From Apostichopus japonicus (Eukaryota > Echinodermata > Holothuroidea > Aspidochirotida > Stichopodidae), in contig NC_092567.1 of assembly GCF_037975245.1 (NCBI RefSeq), forward strand, positions 6,880,714 to 6,944,713: DNA of 64,000 bases. Reading direction: 5' to 3'. The number at the start of each line of letters is the position of its first letter. Position 1 is the stretch's first letter. The translations under genes and the position numbers were made by a program. The notes below the pieces were generated by a model. The model was not told the origin of the DNA and ran no database searches. It was given only the letters and a program-made list of their open reading frames with translations. Shown piece by piece: positions 22,616-34,610 of this stretch.

Positions 22616-23923
22616 TGAAAGAATCTAAACTGTAATAATAGAGGTATACATTATAGTATGAAACATTATTGTCTGGGTTTCATTGTGTCTGTTGGTGTTA
22701 GCTGTACCAGGTGGCAACATCCGCTCCGACTGTTATTACCAAGTACGCAATATAATATATGAGGGTTGCTCAGAAGGAAAATTGATCCCAGAAAATTTTG
22801 TTAAAACATTCTTGCTCGAATTAACCCTGCTTATACCTCGACTATTGACTATTATTTTGGAGAACAAAAACGATTTTACATATTGACATTTTGTGGTTTT
22901 ATTTCTGATATTTGATTTTTCTTATAGAACAATTTAGAATGATATCGCAACTTTCCACGCTTTATAGAAATTGTAACGTTTCTCATGAAGTTTTGACGTT
23001 TATCTAGAAATGTCGACACCAAACGTTTACTGAAAATATGAATTTCATTAAAAATGGAACATTTGACTACCTCCCATTGTTTGGCTAACAAAGGATCAAG
23101 CCGAATGACCCAGTAATGTATTAAAGTACAATCGTTGATGAGTGGAGCTGGTGTCGTCGTCACTGAAGAATATCTTGATCTAACAACTGAACTAAGAAAG
23201 ATGTGATGATGCTCCGCCCCCCCTCCCCTTCCTCCCTCCAGTCGCCCCTTCAGACCAACACACCTCCCTTTGACACTCCAGGTATTCGGTCTGTCGGTAC
23301 AACGAATATCACCTTTAATTGTGTTATTATACTAATTCACGTCACAAGAACACTCCATCTTCAACGCAATCCAATTCCATGATATTAAGCTACTGCGTGT
23401 ACAGGGCTATGCACTGAATGTAAGGAAAGATAGAACAAACACGGTCTTTAACCATCACGCCCCCATCACCATCCCATCCCTAGTAATTCCACTATATATG
23501 TGACTCCATGTGTGGCTCCATGTAGTGGGTCACGTTTTTCATCGTATATCGAGTGAAATATAGGCTTACTTTGTACTATGGAAACTGTGTACAACTAGCA
23601 CATTGTATGTAAATACTAACAACATCGAACAAATAGACAAGTCGTTGAGGGTTAGTTAACACACACTGTTTTCTGAGACATTTGGGAGCAAAACACTGTT
23701 TCGTGATAACATGTACCGAGATACCAAACTAATAGGTAGCGTGGTTTAGATTACAATTCTAACAGGTACTTTACATACGGAGTAGTATTACAAAATCCTT
23801 AGTTTAATAGTGTAAATATAAATGCATTGTACAAACAAAACAACAATAACTCACTCGTTTATGTTCAGCTGGAGTCTAACAATGTATAATTTTATATATA
23901 AAGCATTATTATACAAGTATATA
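22616..23923. other. no gene seen
   Basis: 22690-22890 has an open plus frame whose start resembles a short hydrophobic leader (VSVGVSC or LCLLVLAVP depending on frame), but nothing else supports a gene. 23905-23923 (TTATACAAGTATATA) is the left half of a target whose right half resumes at 25665. Confidence 0.35.
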
Positions 23924-25664
23924 CAGGTGCGTATCCAGGATTTTCTAACCCGGGGGGCGCGAATTACTATCTAAGCGGAGCGCCACCATCGGTTGGCGCG
24001 CAGCGTACAAGAAAATTTCTGGGTTTGATACCCCCAGATCACTGGAAATGACACTTCTCTGGCTTGAAAATGACCAACAAGATGTACACTTTTGCCTGAG
24101 AACCAAGTATTTCGAAATAGTTTTTTCCTCATCCATAAACTTTTTGAAGATTGTCACCAGTCACACATCATGTTCGACCTCATCGCATCTCCTGTGGATC
24201 ATTGCTTTTTGTAGGTGATTCTACGTCGCGGCCCACAATACCCGACAGCCCCACTTTTGAAGGTTTTAAGCCCATTTTTTGAAAAAAATGAAAAAAATAC
24301 CAGATATTTCCGCAACCGAGCACTACACACATAGGTCAAGGAGGCGGGGGGGGGGGGGCTAACGAAATGTTTCTTTCTGAAAATTCGGGCAATATGCTGA
24401 GAATTTTTCGGGCACCTATACTGAAAGAAAAATACATTGCAATGATGTAGCTAAAGGAAATGAATAGTTTAAAAATTATCTCCTTGGTAATTAAAATAAA
24501 GTTCTAAGCTTGACCGACTAATTCGCCATTACTAATGTAAAAGAGAGTTTTGACATAATTGGACCTCCATCCTTTTCTCCATCTACATAGGACAATTCGT
24601 TGTTTATATGAGCATCCCGCGGTATACTGCGCAACTTTCAGTGACCGTACGGTACATGATGGCATGTGATGTAATAACCGATGCTTGCTTAAATGATATT
24701 GAGATGGTGGACGCGCGCGGAGCGCGCGAAAATGTTGGTTATATTGTTCGGGCAAGTCGTTACAGCTCCCCAAATCAAATTAAGCTCCTTCGCCTTTGAC
24801 TATATACACACATAGACAGTTTTGAGGTCGTACATCCTGGAACGCCATTTTTATGCTCAATGATATGATGTGATATCTGCTGTTTGCTTTACAAATTCGA
24901 ACAGGCGCTTAGCGGATAATTTGCCAAGGGATGGCCGAAGCCTGTAGGCAAACTATCTAAGCGTAGCGCCACCACGAGTTGGCGCGAAGCGTACAACAAA
25001 ATTTTGGTTGAATATGCCTCCCAGATCGCTGGAAATGACACTTCCCATGCCTTGTAAGTTGCATCTAAGCATTTTCTATTTCGAATTTACTAGCGATATC
25101 ATAAAAACAAAAATATGCTCGGGGGGGGGGGCGGCGGTCGCCCCATTCCCGAATTGCGTCATGTTCCCCGACGACTCGGTCGAGTTCGAGACCAGCCACA
25201 GTTGGTTTCATAGCACAATTGTTTAAGGCGTCCATGCACACACGCGTTATGATAGACCATATATAGTATATATACATATATAAATACATTAGTGAGAGAG
25301 GAAAAATGGAAACGTCAAAAAATGGAGTTGTCGGTGTAAGGGGTAGGGTGAGGCGCACGCCGATTCCGAAATCCTCGATCCGTCACTGGCTACCCAGCCA
25401 TGTGTATATAATAGGGATCAGCGCTGTAATGATGTCACTGTTCCTATTTCTCTTCCCGTTGTCTTGGCGTTTATCTTCTACTCCCTCCGTTTCTCCTTTT
25501 TCTCTCCTTCTTTTCTTTTCCCTTCCTTCCTCTCCTCCTCCTCTTTTTTCACCTCTTTTTTCTCCCCCCCCCTCTTTTTTCCTTTTTTCTTCTCTTTTTT
25601 CTCTCCTCTTTTTCTTACCTGGGGGGCGCGCGCCCCAAACGCCCCCCCCCTGGATACGCGCCTG
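23924..25664. mobile_element. 1.7 kb hAT-like insertion with a paralogous empty site
   Basis: Left end CAGGTGCGTATCCAGG; right end, inverted, CAGGCGCGTATCCAGG. The flanks join as ACAAGTATATA / ATATATGAACAAC, and the copy at 33370-33395 reads ACAAGTATAAATGAACAAC without insertion, so the boundaries are well supported. The left 570 bp are homologous, inverted, to 6350-6945. 24900-25140 resembles the short GGCGCGTAG MITE family. A pyrimidine-rich tract (25480-25620) precedes the right end. No transposase seen. Confidence 0.75.
25480..25620. repeat. polypyrimidine tract (plus strand C/T)
   Basis: Nearly uninterrupted C/T over about 140 bp on the plus strand. Mirror-symmetric stretches could form triplex DNA. 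Open frames through it on either strand encode only low-complexity S/F/P or K/E/G runs and are rejected as genes. Confidence 0.85.
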
Positions 25665-26180
25665 ATATATGAACAACAGAAAAATGGCTGGGAATGAAAA
25701 ACAACGAAAAACAAAGAAAAAGAGGATTTTAAGTATTAAACAGTAAACAATATAATCAGCATCTCATGAATAATCATCAACCAGATACATACACATGAGA
25801 GGGTATAAATACATAATTTTCAGTGAATTATGGTTTAAATTACCATGTGCGTAAATGTTCTGTATGTAAAGGCGAACATGAATTATGAATGGTTGGGTAT
25901 ACGTCATGGACAGAAACGAATCATACAGTCTCTGGCCCTATACATCATACAAAGTTCACTAATATATTGGTCACTCAGCCGCTTGAGGAATTCTTTAAAA
26001 AAAAGAAAACGTAAATACCTTGATCTGCAGAGTAAAATTTGTTATTAATCAGGAAAAAAAGATTCAACCATAGCAGTATCATTTATGTCGGACACCACCA
26101 AGAAAACCAATTAAATCCCTTTATAAATCGAATGATTGCTTCTGAAGGAAGGTCCATTACACCCTAGCAATCCCTACCTA
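25665..26180 (+). repeat. duplicated host segment (second copy)
   Basis: 25665-26000 matches 33375-33735 (shared CAGTAAACA, AATCAGCAT, TCATGAATAATCATCAACCA, GCGAACATGAATTATGAATG, CATGGACAGAA, ACAGTCTCTGGCC). 26010-26180 matches 1680-1711 joined to 15325-15480. It is the linker that shows the order of the duplicated unit and supplies the empty site for the 13.6 kb insertion. Confidence 0.75.
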
Positions 26181-26597
26181 TAGACTCTTTTTTAGGCTTG
26201 CTATTGTAAAGTGATGTGAGAAGTCATTTAAGTTTAAGGTTGGGACGATTGTTTTCTTCAATTTCCAGTCAGCATTTTGACCCATTACATACAAAGTAGG
26301 TAAATATGACGTCATTCGGTCATACCACATAATATAGCTTGTATAGGCAATCAATACTAACTAAGAAAACCTGTCGTAAACAATTGTCAACAATATAAGT
26401 ACGGGTCATTATTATTATTATTATAATATATTAAGTAACGACAGTTAACGATAACCCTTGTGTATGGTATATTCTCTACAAACAATGGCAAGCCAAAGGG
26501 GGAGGGGGAGGGGAGGGTGGAAGGGTGGTCGACCGACCGTCGTCCTTCACGGAATTGTTATGGCGTTCAGCCGGTGAATAATTAGACCGCTTTCTGG

Positions 26598-27124
26598 TCA
26601 CTTTGCCCAACAACCATTTCGCCCAACTGCGATTGATATAATATTCGCCCAACTGCGATTGATATAATATATCAATGTAACCACATATGTAACCACATAT
26701 GTAATAAATTTAACCACGACTTAACGTTTCCTTAATATTCGGTTCGTATCCCGTAACGTTAACAATTCCCGAACGTTTACTATCAAACTTATCAAACCTA
26801 ACCCCTAAAACACTGATCCATCCTCAAGTTTCCTTAATATTCGGTTCGTATCCCGTAACGTTAAAAATTCCCGAATGTTTCCTTACTAAAGTATCATATT
26901 TAATCAAGGTTGGGCGAAATGACCAGACTGGGTGGGCGAAATGACCAGGCTGGTTGGGCGAAATGACCAGGCTAGTTGGGCGAAATGACCAGGCTGGTTG
27001 GACGAAATGACCAGGCTGGTTGGGCGAAATGACCAGGCTGTTTATGCGAAATGACCAGGCTGGTTGGGCGAAATGGTAAGGTTGGGCGAAATGGCAGTTG
27101 GGCGAATGGTTGTTGGGCGAACCT
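26598..27124. mobile_element. foldback element with 22-bp minisatellite
   Basis: Terminal inverted repeat of about 27 bp with one gap: TTGCCCAACAACCATTTCGC followed by CCAACTG on the left (from 26602) and its inverse at 27093-27121. The right half is a 22-bp tandem repeat GGTTGGGCGAAATGACCAGGCTG-type (about eight units, 26908-27085), derived from the terminal motif GTTGGGCGAA. In the middle a 46-bp block (TTCCTTAATATTCGGTTCG...) is directly duplicated near 26725 and 26828. No coding content. Confidence 0.75.
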
Positions 27125-27489
27125 TTTTCAACCTCAAAAAGTATTTATTAGCAAATCCTTGCGTTTAGAGCTACTTATATGGATAACATTTATATTTTAA
27201 ATGCGCCTCAATATGCACCAATTGACGTTTAAACTTTTATTGGGGTGGGGGGGGGGGGCAGAACCACTACGTGATAGTCGGCTTGAATGACCACAGGGCA
27301 TCATCCTCTCCTTTATAAAATCTTTAGTTCGCCTCTAGTCATTCTGCAAAGGTTCAGGTTCCTAACTAAATCCATCCATGGACAGGTTTGAATGTGTCCT
27401 CCACTTTAGAGCTGTAGTACGTGACTATCTGGCCATACAATGTAGTGTCTGTGTTGCTCCATACCTTACAAGGAACTGTCACACACTGA

Positions 27490-28250
27490 AAAAAAAAGGG
27501 AGCTGTCACTGAGTTCTTTGGTATAACTTGGATCTGTCATAATATATAATGAGTATATATCATAATTGTAATTAATTAATCATAATTAGGGAGCCGGAGA
27601 TTAGAGAGCTCCCTGCTTTAAATATGGAGCTGTCACTGAGAAGATCTCCCTGATATAATTAGGGAGTTGTCCCTGGGAAGAGCTCCCTGCTATAATTGAG
27701 GAGATGTTACTATACAGCTCCCTGCTATAATTAGGGAGCTGTCACCGAGAAGAGCTCCCTGTTTTAATTGGGGAGCTGTTACATATAGAGCTCCCTGCTA
27801 TAATTGGGGAGCTTACTTTGAGAGAGCTCCCTGCTGTAATTAGGGAACTGTTACATATAGAGCTCCGTGCAGGCGCGTAGCCAAGGGGGGGGGGCGAAGA
27901 GGGCAGCCGCACCCCCCCCCCCCTTGAGCCTATTTTTTTTTTTAATGTTTTTATGATATCGCTAGTAATTTCAAAAGAGAAAATGCTAAGATGCAACTTA
28001 CAAGGCATGGGAAGTGCCATTTCCAGCGATCTGGGAGGCATTTTCAGCCAAAATGTTCTTGTACGCTTCGCGCCAACTTATGGTGGCGCTACGCTTAAAT
28101 AGTGTGCAATGCCGTATCTACGGCTCTGAAAAAAATTTCTACATTTTCGCCCTTCCCTTGGCAAATTCCTGGCTACGCGCCTGGCTCCGTAATGTAATTA
28201 GACATCTGTCTTCGAGAGGGCACCCTGTTATAATTAGGGAGCCCCCTCGT
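27490..28250. repeat. AGCTCCCT/AGGGAGCT hairpin minisatellite, copy 2
   Basis: Same family as 60-670: repeated GAGCTCCCTGCTATAATT-AGGGAGCTGT units of about 50 bp. It is interrupted by the 314-bp MITE at 27870-28183 and resumes with GGGCACCCTGTTATAATTAG at 28215. Confidence 0.85.
27870..28183. mobile_element. 314-bp hAT-like MITE (GGCGCGTAG family)
   Basis: Ends CAGGCGCGTAGCCA and its perfect inverse TGGCTACGCGCCTG. Flanks GCTCCGTG (27862-27869) and GCTCCGTA (28184-28191) agree at 7 of 8. The interior carries ATGATATCGCTAGTAATTT, CCAGCGATCTGGGAGGC and TACGCTTCGCGCCAAC, shared with copies at 24900, 43721 and 49870. Confidence 0.9.
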
Positions 28251-28324
28251 TATTACATTTAGTTTTTGTGTTTGCATAAGTAAATGCATGGAAGTGGCTA
28301 TATTGGTTAAAATGGCGATAGTGG

Positions 28325-28435
28325 GACTGTCGAGATTTCCGACTGTTGCATTTTATTTTTCCGACTGATGAACTCTAATTTTTCCGACTGTTGCACTCTA
28401 ATTTTTCCGACTGTCGCAATCTAATTTTCACATAT
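28325..28435 (+). repeat. ~30-bp tandem repeat TTTTTCCGACTG
   Basis: Four units of about 28-30 bp with the core TTTTTCCGACTGTTGCACTC, ending in TAATTTT. No other content. Confidence 0.85.
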
Positions 28436-29084
28436 TCTTGTAATTTGTGAGTGACCTAAAATTTTTGGTCAAAATTTACCTTTAATCAGTCATATTTACC
28501 AAGTTTTCTTTGTCACATTGAGAAATTGTATCTTGCTATCCTTATACTCTACCATACAAAACTTGGTATGGTTTTTAATACTCAACGTTCGCCAGCTTCA
28601 ATTCGGTTAATTTACGTATTAATTTTGCTATTGGGTGGGTTGACCCTGTTCGCTAGCTTCAAGTAAGTTCAGGATATACATTTTCTCCATGGTATGCAAT
28701 TAGAACACTCAAAGCTAATATACGGAAGCTTAAAAGTGCCATCAACATAAGAAAAACTTTGTTACATTAACATAGCTTTTGTAGTCAGTAGTCTATGTAG
28801 CCTTCAAGTAAATAACTATACTCAGTTGCTTACTTGCTTAACCAGAGTGATTAATAAGTTTGTGTGAAGTAAGGGCCAGGGGTACAAATGTATCGAGAAA
28901 GGTTTCCGCGCGCGACGTGCGCGTTCAACCATTTTGATGTTGACGAGTAGTACAGGGAGGGGGGTAAAAGGCAGCAGTCGGAATTTTCTGGCTCCAAAAC
29001 CCATCCAGTTGGAATTTCAGCCACTACACCCCCCCCCTCCCTAATCATCAGGCCTTAGCTACGTACCTGCGTATATGCATACAG

Positions 29085-31000
29085 GATCAAAGTATCAACA
29101 GATAACTATATCATTAATATAGTTAACAGTTTGTTTGTTATGTAAATATCGAGTGACGGAAGGTTAAATAAATAATATGAGTAGCGTGATATATATTCCG
29201 ATTCAAGTTGATCGCCGTTACGAGTAAACATTACACGACGATTACATATCTGTTTGAATGGACTTAAGTTTGTTCTAACACTGCAGGTACAAACAGTGGC
29301 GTAGCCAGGATTTTTTCAGTGGGGGCGCTGGAGTGGCTTGACCATTTCCTGGGAGGGCGTCTTGTTACTATCTAAGCGGAGCGCCACCATGGTTTTGCGC
29401 GCAGCGTACCAACTTTTTCTAGCTAAAAAGACCTCCTAGATCGTGGGAAATGACACTTCCAGGCCTTGTTAGCAGGGGCGTCAATCCGATATGAAACGTA
29501 GGGGCGGGGGACGTAATCGATTCGAGTATTCCGGCCGCAAGTACTTTCTAACGGAGCGCAACCATTGGTTGCCGCGTAGCGTAGCAAGAAAATTTCAGAT
29601 TTTAATACCTGCCAGATCGCTGGAGATGGCACTTGCCAGGCTGGGTAGCAGACATCTAGTTGCGTGATTTCGAGAGAAAATTACAAATTCGTCACTCAGG
29701 AAATCTGCAATAAAGTTCATGCGGTCTTAATTTTTGGTTGTTTATTTCTGTTATTAGTGATTCAAATTGACATGAACATTAGAACCCAGTGCAAGTTGAC
29801 AAATGATGCGGTGAACTGGAAACGCCAGCCCCATTTTGTCCTATGTTTCAGGATGGAATACCTCTCATTTGTTCGAACCCATGACAACTAACCATCTGTG
29901 AATACATTTACTTCGAAATGGGCACATTACAGTAAATTGCACCAAGTCGGTCAAGGAATGACCCAGGGCCTCAGATAAAGGCCTTTAGGAATGTTGTCCC
30001 AAAATATCCCCGGACATACTATAGGCAAAGGAAGCTATCCGCCGCGACTGCATGTGAGTTTCTCGACTTGCCGTCCTGGGAGTCATACCACAAAATGGTG
30101 CATTTCCTCATACGCGATTATTAATAATTTAAATAAGTAACTAATTAGGCATAGTCCAGATCCGAGTTCGTATAGTGAGCTTAGCGCAAATTTGGCCAAA
30201 AGTCGTCATACGCCAGCATGTTAAACCACCAATGACCACCAATGAAGGGTCGTTCATGAGTGGTCATCAGGGGATTCGAGACCATTCAGACCAATGATAT
30301 ATTTTTCGCACATGTATATTTTTTGGACACTCAAAATCCCAGTGGGAGGGCGACTGGGGAGGGGGCAAGCTTTCATGGGGGGGGGCTTTCGCCCCCCACG
30401 ACCCCTTGGCTACGCCACTGGGTACACAGTGACTCAGAACAGAGCAAAATAAACGAATGCTAAACATTCCATGTACGATACTTCCTCAGAGCCAGCAATT
30501 AAGCCTCAAATCTTCAAGTCATTCACTTTCTTTGAAATGAGCGTATAAAATGGAGATGGGAGACGTCGGGGAGGGGGGGGGGGTGGAGGTGTGAAAGATA
30601 GTTTCACTAATCTGAGCATGTCTTCGTATGCAAGCTACATTTTCAGCACGAGAATATCCTCGCTGTTCGCGAGTCAGGAGAGGAATTAAAATAAATCGAG
30701 GCAGATAAAGGTGCTCATTTATACATTGTGTACCTCTGTGTCATGTTCAGACCAAGTCATGAAATATCATAACACAAATACCTCAATCGTGTCTCCGCTC
30801 TTACTTACATTAATGTAATGCTTTATTATCTCATTTGTACATCCTCCAATTTCTTGTCTAATTTCAACATTCCTGGTGGACAAAATTCACATCTCATTTT
30901 GAATCCCCCCCCCCCCCCCTTCCACCTAAACGATAGAGGATGGTAACACCGGATTGTTAGATAATACTGTTTGTTTGTTTTGAGATGTGACACACTATCT
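29085..31000 (+). repeat. duplicated host segment (third copy), split by a transposon
   Basis: 29085-29293 matches 760-1060 and ends CTGCAGGTACAAA as the first copy does at 1053-1067. After the insertion at 29294-30420 the match continues at about 30720-30970 (CCTCAATCGTGTCTCCGCTCTT, AATGTAATGCTTTATT, GAGGATGGTAAC, CGGATTGTTAG). Confidence 0.65.
29294..30420. mobile_element. 1.1 kb hAT-like insertion
   Basis: Ends CAGTGGCGTAGCCAGG and, inverted, CAGTGGCGTAGCCAAGG. Flanks GGTACAAA (29286-29293) and GGTACACA (30421-30428) agree at 7 of 8. It contains at least two CTAACGGAGCGCAACCA/GCGGAGCGCCACCA-type internal motifs, suggesting nesting or internal duplication. An open frame at 29664-29891 has no recognisable domain. 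Confidence 0.8.
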
Positions 31001-31719
31001 CGAGTTTTGTGAACATTTTGTGTCATAAATCAGTTATTATTACAAAATAACAGTCAACAGTGATTATTTTACCAGTATATAGGTGTAGGAGATAAAGCTA
31101 CAAACACAACCAACTGCGTTAAGCTAAAATAGAAAATGCTCTGATCAGGAACATCACTCCGAATTGAGAGTTGGGTGGGGAGGGGGGAATAAATAAGGGT
31201 ACATGAATAAAACTGAAGGAGTCGGCGAGCAAAGCCCTTTTCGGGTGGGGTCCAGGGGCGAATCCCCGCCATGGTCCAGGGGTCGGACTCTACAAATATT
31301 CAGTTTTACTTCTGTTTGATGCCTGAATTGATATGTCATTTATAAATAAATTTAATAAAAGACACATTTGACAAGATTAGCCTTGAATTAAAAAGACTTA
31401 TCTATTTCACATCCTGATATAACTTAGGGCATTATTCATGAGTATTCATATTGAAACTTAAACCCAAAAGGAAACATCTAAACTTTGCACACAAGAATAT
31501 CTTGTTATCCAGACATCTACAACATGCAAACATCTGGTTTTATAAGTACATTTGAAAAGCACTATTTGGTATCTAGGCACATTCACTTCATCGGAAACAA
31601 CAAATCATAAAAATAAAGATATATTTAGGGGCCGTAGCCTGGGTAGAATTCCTAGCAGCAGTTAAGGAACATCGAGAAAAAATGTATCGTCCAAATGTTA
31701 CATAGCGATGCTTTGATGT
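31001..31719. other. no gene seen
   Basis: AT-rich with a short G-rich patch near 31170-31280 (GGGGTCCAGGGGCGAATCCCCGCCATGG). No exon, repeat array or element boundary is supported. Confidence 0.35.
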
Positions 31720-31727
31720 GCGGATAT

Positions 31728-32384
31728 CAGTGGCGGCGGAACCGGGGGGGGCTCAGCCCCCCCCCCCCCAATGAAAAAGTTGAGGGGGCAAATGCATGAT
31801 AAGCCCCCCAATATTTACCAAGGCCCCGAAACGTGCATCTGCCCATTTTTCAATGCATATTTGTCGATCTGTCCGATGCACACGTACTATATAGGTGTAA
31901 TAATTTTAGTAAATGCTGGGGTTACATGCATTCGTGACAGGGCTTGGTTCATAGAAATTTGTTGGCTACTGCACATGGTTTTGGAATTACCCATTTGTTG
32001 ACATTAAGAAATGCTTTCCGTTTTTTCTTATGACATTTATTTAATGATTGCATTTAATTGCAAGTAGTAATTTACTACACTCAAAAACGTCTTTGCGAGT
32101 ACAGTACGAGTACTAGCTACTCTCTTAAAACACCATCGAATATTCAAATTACAATGTTTTTACAGATTTTTACGTGCAATCTGAGAAATTGCAGGCTTGA
32201 GACCCATATTTTAGGGCTAGGTATTCGCAGCATAAAACACTCGGGAAAGTACCGTTTCCGGCCATCTGGGGGTTTGAAAAACCCAAAATTTTCTTGTACG
32301 CTCCGCGCCAACCGATGGTGGCGCTCCGCTTAGATAGTCTCCACACATTAGCCCCCCAATAATTTTCCCGTTCCGCCGCGCCTG
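31728..32384. mobile_element. 657-bp hAT-like element with perfect 8-bp target duplication
   Basis: Flanked by GCGGATAT on both sides (31720-31727 and 32385-32392). Ends CAGTGGCGGCGGAACCGG and, inverted, CAGGCGCGGCGGAACGGG. Long G and C runs lie inside the left end. The right third carries CTTGTACGCTCCGCGCCAACC and GGTGGCGCTCCGCTTAGATA, shared with other elements. No intact transposase. Confidence 0.9.
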
Positions 32385-32969
32385 GCGGATATACGGTACC
32401 AGGCTTTTCTTCAAGAAATTTGAGTGGGTTGGTCATTTCCAAAAAGGGACCGTCATGACACTATCTAAGGACCTACTGCTGGTAGCAGAGGGGGAATGAA
32501 CTGAGTGAGTAGACCGTGTGTTCTTAGTAAAACATTGTGGCACTAATATAGGGGATAACAGTGAAACATACGTAATAAGTATATTTATGAACCGTAGTTT
32601 CACGTAAGACTGCTACACTGTTCTTGCAGATTAAATCTTTGGAGCTCTCTACTTTTATTGTTATTATAATCCCCTCTGCCCCCGGCCCGCCCCTCCCCCC
32701 CCCCTCTGAAAAACCACCAGAAACAGTAGTCGCATCAGAGATCGTGCATATACGTGATGAGCATTTAAAGTAAACCTTATGTTACTTGACCGCCATTCCT
32801 ACAATACGTGCCTAGAATCTCAGAGTTTGCACACTACAGACTAATTAAATCAGAAGAAATGATATGAACATTTATCGTACCCTACTTTCATTTAGAAAGT
32901 GTAAATCTCAGGGGACAGCTACCCCTGCGCAAGCTACGGCCCTGCATACTAAAATATTGCGTTTTTAAC

Positions 32970-33340
32970 CATCATCCCCTCCATCTTCCTAACCACCTCC
33001 ATCTCTCCAACCCCCACCATCTCCCTCAAACCCTCCATCCCCACCGCTCTCCCGAACCCCGTTATCTCCCCAACCCCCGTTATCTCCCCAACCCTTCCAT
33101 CTCCCTCAATCCCCTCCATCCCCACCCTCTACAACTCCCCAACCCGCTCCATCTCCCTCACACCCCTCCTATCCCCTACCCTCTCCAACTCCCTAACCCG
33201 CTCCATCTCCATCAAACCCCTCCATCTCCCCCCCACCAACCCCCGTTATCTCCCCAACCCTTCCATCTCCCTCAAACCCCTCCATCCCCCACCCTCTCCA
33301 TCCCCCACCCTCTCCATCTCCCCTCTCTCTCCACTTCTCT
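32970..33340. repeat. C-rich pyrimidine minisatellite
   Basis: Degenerate CCATCTCCCTCAAACCCCTC / CCAACCCCCGTTATCTCCC units with variable 13-45 bp spacing, almost devoid of G on the plus strand. Likely to adopt unusual structure and expand or contract readily. Confidence 0.85.
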
Positions 33341-33349
33341 AATAATTTA

Positions 33350-33735
33350 TTATATTATACGTAAAGTATAATTATACAAGTATAAATGAACAACGGAAAA
33401 CTTTCTGGGAATAATAAACAAGAAAAGAGGAATTAAGTTCAACAGTAAACACAATAATCAGCATATCATGAATAATCATCAACCATATTCATAAACATGA
33501 GAGGGTTTTATTACATCATTAGTCTTAGCTAACCATCATTGGAATTCATTACATTCTAATTAATTAGGTGTAACATTACCTTTCAAGCTAATGTTCGGTC
33601 CACATAGAGGCGAACATGAATTATGAATGGTTGGGCCTACATCATGGACAGAAGCGAAGTATACAGTCTCTGGCCTTATATACCATATAAAAGTATGTTA
33701 ATATATTTATCACTCAGCAGCTTGAGGAAGTATTG
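33350..33735 (+). repeat. duplicated host segment (third copy, distal part)
   Basis: Closely matches 25665-26000, with an intact ACAAGTATAAATGAACAAC junction that serves as the empty site for the insertion at 23924-25664. Confidence 0.75.
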
Positions 33736-34610
33736 TTTATAACACAACCTCCATTCTTTCTATTTATAACGAAGACCAACATTGCACTACAGCAGTATTG
33801 ATAGAATAAAAAATATAACCATATATAGTAATCAAGAAATATGAATGTAAAATGTGACCAGAATAGAACATAGAACAGAATAAAGAGATGTATAGAATAT
33901 GATAATAATATATATCTAGGGTTAACGGAAATCAAGAGCTAAGATTCAATGCACAAGGCATCTCCTAAGTTGTAAAAAGATGCCGGTCTGGTGTATGGCA
34001 AGCATCAGTTACAATAATATTCAAGGCACGTTTTACGAGAGTAATATTGTGGATTGGACAGCAACTGAACAGGTTCTGCTACCCCTCTCTCTCGACACTG
34101 AAAACAGGACATAAAGTAATGTAAAAACATGGCACAACAATATTGTTGACTGACCACAGCTTATTTTAAGATTGTGGACAGCAATTAGAATCCTTATACA
34201 GACTTACGGCAACATCTCTTTATTTATGTATTAAACATGGTAGCAAATTTACAGATATGGGTATACGATGACTGTGAAATTGCTGGCTACCCTACACAAT
34301 GTTTCTCACATATGAACAAACTATATGTATAACACAGTTCTATGTAACTGATTGATCTCAACAAGAGTATTTCATTTTAGAAATATGGATTTCAGCATTC
34401 ATCAGTTTAGTCCCAACAAACTGTCTATGTACCTGCATGGTAACTCAATATGCTGATAATAAGTTTGGGTTGATATGTTACAGCATGCCATATAATCTTG
34501 GGAGTAACCCACAGGTGGCAATGCACATATAACTTCAAAGACTTGATACTTCATAGTTTCTAAATTTCAAACACATCCCTGATCAGATCAAGGTACACAC
34601 GACAAAAACT
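33736..34610. other. no gene seen
   Basis: AT-rich, no clear exon or repeat. A downstream exon of the minus-strand membrane-protein gene at 36.7-44.2 kb could be here, but none was recognised. Confidence 0.35.

Noticed and set aside
25306-25714. Open frames of 77-119 codons on both strands
   Set aside because: Created by a polypyrimidine/polypurine tract at the end of a transposon.
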